Source: Candidatus Rifleibacteriota bacterium
GTDB lineage: Bacteria; Muiribacteriota; Ozemobacteria; Ozemobacterales; Ozemobacteraceae
Assembly (NCBI GenBank): GCA_015232575.1
Contig: JADFZL010000001.1
Location: 1-64,000 of the forward strand
DNA: 64,000 bases
Direction: 5' to 3'
Each line of letters begins with the position of its first letter. Within the stretch, counting starts at the first letter, position 1. This document shows, piece by piece, positions 61,653-64,000 of the stretch. The translations under genes and the position numbers were made by a program. The notes under the pieces are model-generated. The model did no database searches. It had not been told where the DNA came from and saw nothing but the letters and a program-made list of their open reading frames with translations.

Positions 61653-62504
61653 ATGGCATATATAAATCTGCTTAATAACCTGAAAATCGTTCTGGTCGAA
61701 ACTCAAGGTGCAATGAATATTGGCTCTGTATGCAGAGCGATGAAGAATTTCGGTCTGAATGATTTGACTCTGGTGCGTCCGGCATGTGCTCTGGGCCTTG
61801 AAGCGGAAAAAATGGCACTATCCGCAAAAGACCTGCTTGAAAAGGCAAAAATCACAGACAGCCTTCCTGATGCGCTCATGGGTTCTACTCTTGTACTCGG
61901 GACATCCAATCGAAGAGGCGATTACCATGAGCCAAATTACACCCTCAAAGAAGCAATTGAAGTCATTCGGAAACCAATTTTGGATGGCCCGGTAACTATC
62001 CTGTTCGGACGGGAAGATTGGGGACTGTCAAAAGAAGAACTCAAATTCTGCCAGGGAACCATTAGAATCCAGACACATCCTTCTTTTTCATCGATGAATC
62101 TATCTCAGGCAGTCTTACTTATTGCATACGAATTATTCAACGCATTCGGAAGTCCGAAACCTCTGGACAACCCACATGAAGGCGATCCTTACCAAAATTC
62201 AGCCTCTTTCGAAGAAATCAATCGATTATTTACTCACATAAGTACTGTCCTGGAGAGATGTGAATTTCTTCCAAAGTCCAATCCAGATGCATTGTTTCAG
62301 GTTCTCCGATCTTTTTTTGCCCGCAGTCAGCCAAAGAAGCGAGAAACGAATATTCTCATGGGAATATTTTCCAACATCGATGGTTTCATGAAAAAATATG
62401 TCAGAAAACCTAAAGATGATTCCCCTGAAGAATGCGGAATTCACTGGAAAAAAGTGACCCACCCGCATCGTTACAAAGTTCCTCCAAAAATCAGCGACAA
62501 TTGA
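61653..62504 (+). CDS. trmJ: TrmJ-like tRNA/rRNA 2'-O-methyltransferase (SPOUT family)
   Basis: 283 residues. SPOUT motifs: VLVETQGAMNIGSVCRAMKNFG, LGTSNRR, ILFGREDWGLSKEEL and HPSFSSMNLSQAVLLIAYEL, typical of the TrmJ group that methylates the ribose at position 32 of tRNAs. The C-terminal extension (about 165-283) carries helices and a basic tail. The start has no clear ribosome site. It follows tRNA-Val closely. Confidence 0.88.
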   Translation: MAYINLLNNLKIVLVETQGAMNIGSVCRAMKNFGLNDLTLVRPACALGLEAEKMALSAKDLLEKAKITDSLPDALMGSTLVLGTSNRRGDYHEPNYTLKEAIEVIRKPILDGPVTILFGREDWGLSKEELKFCQGTIRIQTHPSFSSMNLSQAVLLIAYELFNAFGSPKPLDNPHEGDPYQNSASFEEINRLFTHISTVLERCEFLPKSNPDALFQVLRSFFARSQPKKRETNILMGIFSNIDGFMKKYVRKPKDDSPEECGIHWKKVTHPHRYKVPPKISDN

Positions 62505-62914
62505 CTTAGAAGTCGTCAAAGAATAAATTGATCATTCAGGATTTTTTCAAATAAATAATCCTTGACGCACCCTCAATTACAGAGGATCAGCACTGATAGG
62601 TCAGTATCCTCAAAAGAATCATGTTGTTTCTTGAAGACTCCTTTTCATATTCGATACTCAGCCCCTGCCATCCATTAGCGACTGATTTAAAAGAATTTGT
62701 CATCTCGAACGAATGTGAGAGATCTCATTGATACAAGATTTCCTGCTTAGGTCGAAATGACCAAGCCCACCCTTCCCCTCCCATTGCGGAGCCTGGGAAA
62801 CAGAGCAATACGAATCATTTATTTAGTTTGCTGTACTTAAAAAATATTTCTGCGTTTGCCATTTCTGAAAAAATCGTTTAGAATTAATAAAATGATTTCC
62901 AGGAGGGCACTCTG
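62505..62914. other. Intergenic region with a family A palindrome
   Basis: About 400 nt with no gene. A diverged family A copy (62698-62761) and a CCCACCCTTCCCCTCCC stretch are visible. Upstream of the next gene is CGTTTAG (62876) without the matching GATGAT box. Confidence 0.5.
62698..62761. repeat. Dispersed palindromic repeat, family A (copy R9)
   Basis: Arms TGTCATCTCGAACGAATGTG and TCCTGCTTAGGTCGAAATGA; diverged like the copy at 9555. Confidence 0.6.
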
Positions 62915-64000
62915 ATGAAAAGGCTGAATGTTTCCAGCGGTTATCTTATAAAAAGCTTTTTGCTGCTTATTTGTCTTGTTCTTATTGTTTCACCATCGTT
63001 TTCAGCCAACGAGGTTCTTCCTGTAAATGAAGATCTGAACGATCTTTTTGTTTCACTCCATCCGGCAGGTGATCCGGCTCCGGCTATGAGCAGGCTTATT
63101 ACAGACAATGCTGAAGCATGGTATGCCCGCTGGAAGATGTTTGAAATGGCAAAAAAATCAATTGACTGTACATATTTTATAGTTGATCAGGATATTTTTG
63201 GAAAATCCTTTCTCGGGCTCATCAGGAAAAAAGCTCGCGAAGGCCTCAAAATAAGACTTATGATTGATGACCGCTTCCTCCGCGGTGCAAAAAAGCTCTC
63301 CGATTATGACGAACTGGATGAAATTGCACGTTTTAAAAACGTCCAGATAAAAATATACAATCCTATTCCCAAAGCCGTATTAAAAGCAGTTTCAGACTTC
63401 AGAACGGTTATGGTTTCCAACCATGACAAAATTATCCTGATCGACGACGAATTATCTATGGTTGGCGGAAGAAACATAGGAAAAGATTACTTTGTGCAAT
63501 ATGGAGAATTTAAAAATGTCTTCAGTGACATGGATATTGTTATCAACAGCAAAGAAGTGGCAAAAAGCCTTCGCCTCGCATTTGAGGAAGAATGGGAAAG
63601 CCTGAGAAATTCTTTTGTTAAACCTGATCTCTTCAACCTTGTTGACCAGACAGTTCCTTTGGATCTTGCATACCGCGTCATGAACAGGTACCTGATGCAG
63701 GGCGATATCAATCTCCCTGAAAAACTTGACGTTTCAGATTCACTCAAAGAATGCCTGATAAAATATAATTCTGAGATAGTCAAATACAAGCAACTTTCTG
63801 CTTATAGTGCCTTTAACATGTTCCAGGGCGAACATCCGAAAAAAATCAAGATTATAGACAAACATTCAATGTTCGGACCAAAGGACGATATTTCAGGCAA
63901 CATTCTGAAAATGATCGACAAGTGTAAACATGAAATTCTTATTCAAAATGCTTATGTTGTTCTTGATATTAAGACATGGGCAGCATTAAAAAGAGCTTCA
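62915..64000 (+). CDS. Exported phospholipase D-family protein (3' partial)
   Basis: The gene runs off the window; 362 codons are visible. AGGAGG lies 9 nt before ATG 62915. The signal peptide is clear (FLLLICLVLIVSPSFSANE). The first PLD catalytic motif is NHDKIILIDDELSMVGGRN (HxKx4D followed by GGxN), after a region with SIDCTYFIVDQDIFGKSFL and IRLMIDDRFLRG typical of PLD-like/cardiolipin-synthase proteins. The second HKD motif should be beyond the end. Substrate unknown; phospholipids or nucleic acids are possible. Confidence 0.9.
   Translation, partial: MKRLNVSSGYLIKSFLLLICLVLIVSPSFSANEVLPVNEDLNDLFVSLHPAGDPAPAMSRLITDNAEAWYARWKMFEMAKKSIDCTYFIVDQDIFGKSFLGLIRKKAREGLKIRLMIDDRFLRGAKKLSDYDELDEIARFKNVQIKIYNPIPKAVLKAVSDFRTVMVSNHDKIILIDDELSMVGGRNIGKDYFVQYGEFKNVFSDMDIVINSKEVAKSLRLAFEEEWESLRNSFVKPDLFNLVDQTVPLDLAYRVMNRYLMQGDINLPEKLDVSDSLKECLIKYNSEIVKYKQLSAYSAFNMFQGEHPKKIKIIDKHSMFGPKDDISGNILKMIDKCKHEILIQNAYVVLDIKTWAALKRAS

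Noticed and set aside
62840-62914. Bipartite signal before the phospholipase D gene
   Set aside because: CGTTTAG is present at about 62876, but the sequence 23 nt upstream is not GATGAT-like.
1-64000. CRISPR array
   Set aside because: The regular repeats seen (237 bp coding, 49 bp x3, 9 bp) have no unique spacers of CRISPR length and no cas genes are present.

Overview
The window looks like a chromosomal piece of an AT-rich, diderm, free-living bacterium from a poorly characterised lineage. Outer-membrane-type proteins, many signal peptides, one lipoprotein and a protein ending like a beta-barrel suggest two membranes. Gene content and texture remind me of uncultured groups such as Candidatus Riflebacteria, but that is a guess; no rRNA or other decisive marker is present.

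Region 1 (about 1-34.6 kb) is accessory. Most genes encode exported proteins of unknown function: Lcl/DUF1566 proteins, a 79-residue tandem-repeat protein, a 25-residue beta-type repeat protein, a lipoprotein with Ig-like and W-S-E-N repeats, a TPR/beta-barrel protein, alpha-repeat proteins, LysM proteins, a gingipain-like C25 protease and a zinc metallopeptidase. Several form paralogous pairs or trios. Ten of the genes between 2.3 and 23.4 kb share an upstream signal, [GA]ATGA[TC]-N17-CGTT[TA], always with a 17-nt spacer. It looks like a promoter for a dedicated (perhaps ECF-type) sigma factor that co-regulates the exported proteins. Three genes here are broken or frameshifted in this sequence (17675-18157, 23908-24522, 28892-30270). 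An IS200 element, a PD-(D/E)XK protein and a truncated PD-(D/E)XK remnant lie among them. Two metabolic genes interrupt the region: an 851-residue GlmS-like enzyme and class I fumarase.

Region 2 (35-43.5 kb) is a one-carbon/glycine cluster on the + strand: folD, a class V aminotransferase (alanine-glyoxylate/serine-pyruvate type), gcvT, glyA, gcvH, gcvPA and gcvPB. Together they interconvert serine, glycine and glyoxylate and feed C1 units to tetrahydrofolate; only the L protein is missing from the window. A set of 49-bp repeats and three consecutive perfect hairpins sits directly before gcvT.

Region 3 (43.7-64 kb) is mostly housekeeping: CCA/poly(A) nucleotidyltransferase, a zinc-ribbon membrane protein, an Hfq variant, a cyclic-nucleotide-binding/MCP fusion, folC, namZ, pepD, coaD-maf-Gx transporter, NusG-II protein, apbE, gltX, tRNA-Val(GAC), trmJ and the start of an exported phospholipase D protein. 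A small accessory island (53.7-57 kb) holds a RelE/ParE toxin-antitoxin pair, a 60-residue protein, a KAP P-loop NTPase and a 160-residue partner, plausibly a defence locus.

Intergenic DNA throughout carries several dispersed repeat families: a palindrome around a TCGACCGAAGGGAGA core, inverted repeats bounded by TATCTACTCAATAA, hairpins around GATCTCAATTTG, and 9-bp simple repeats. Many spurious ORFs arise from them.
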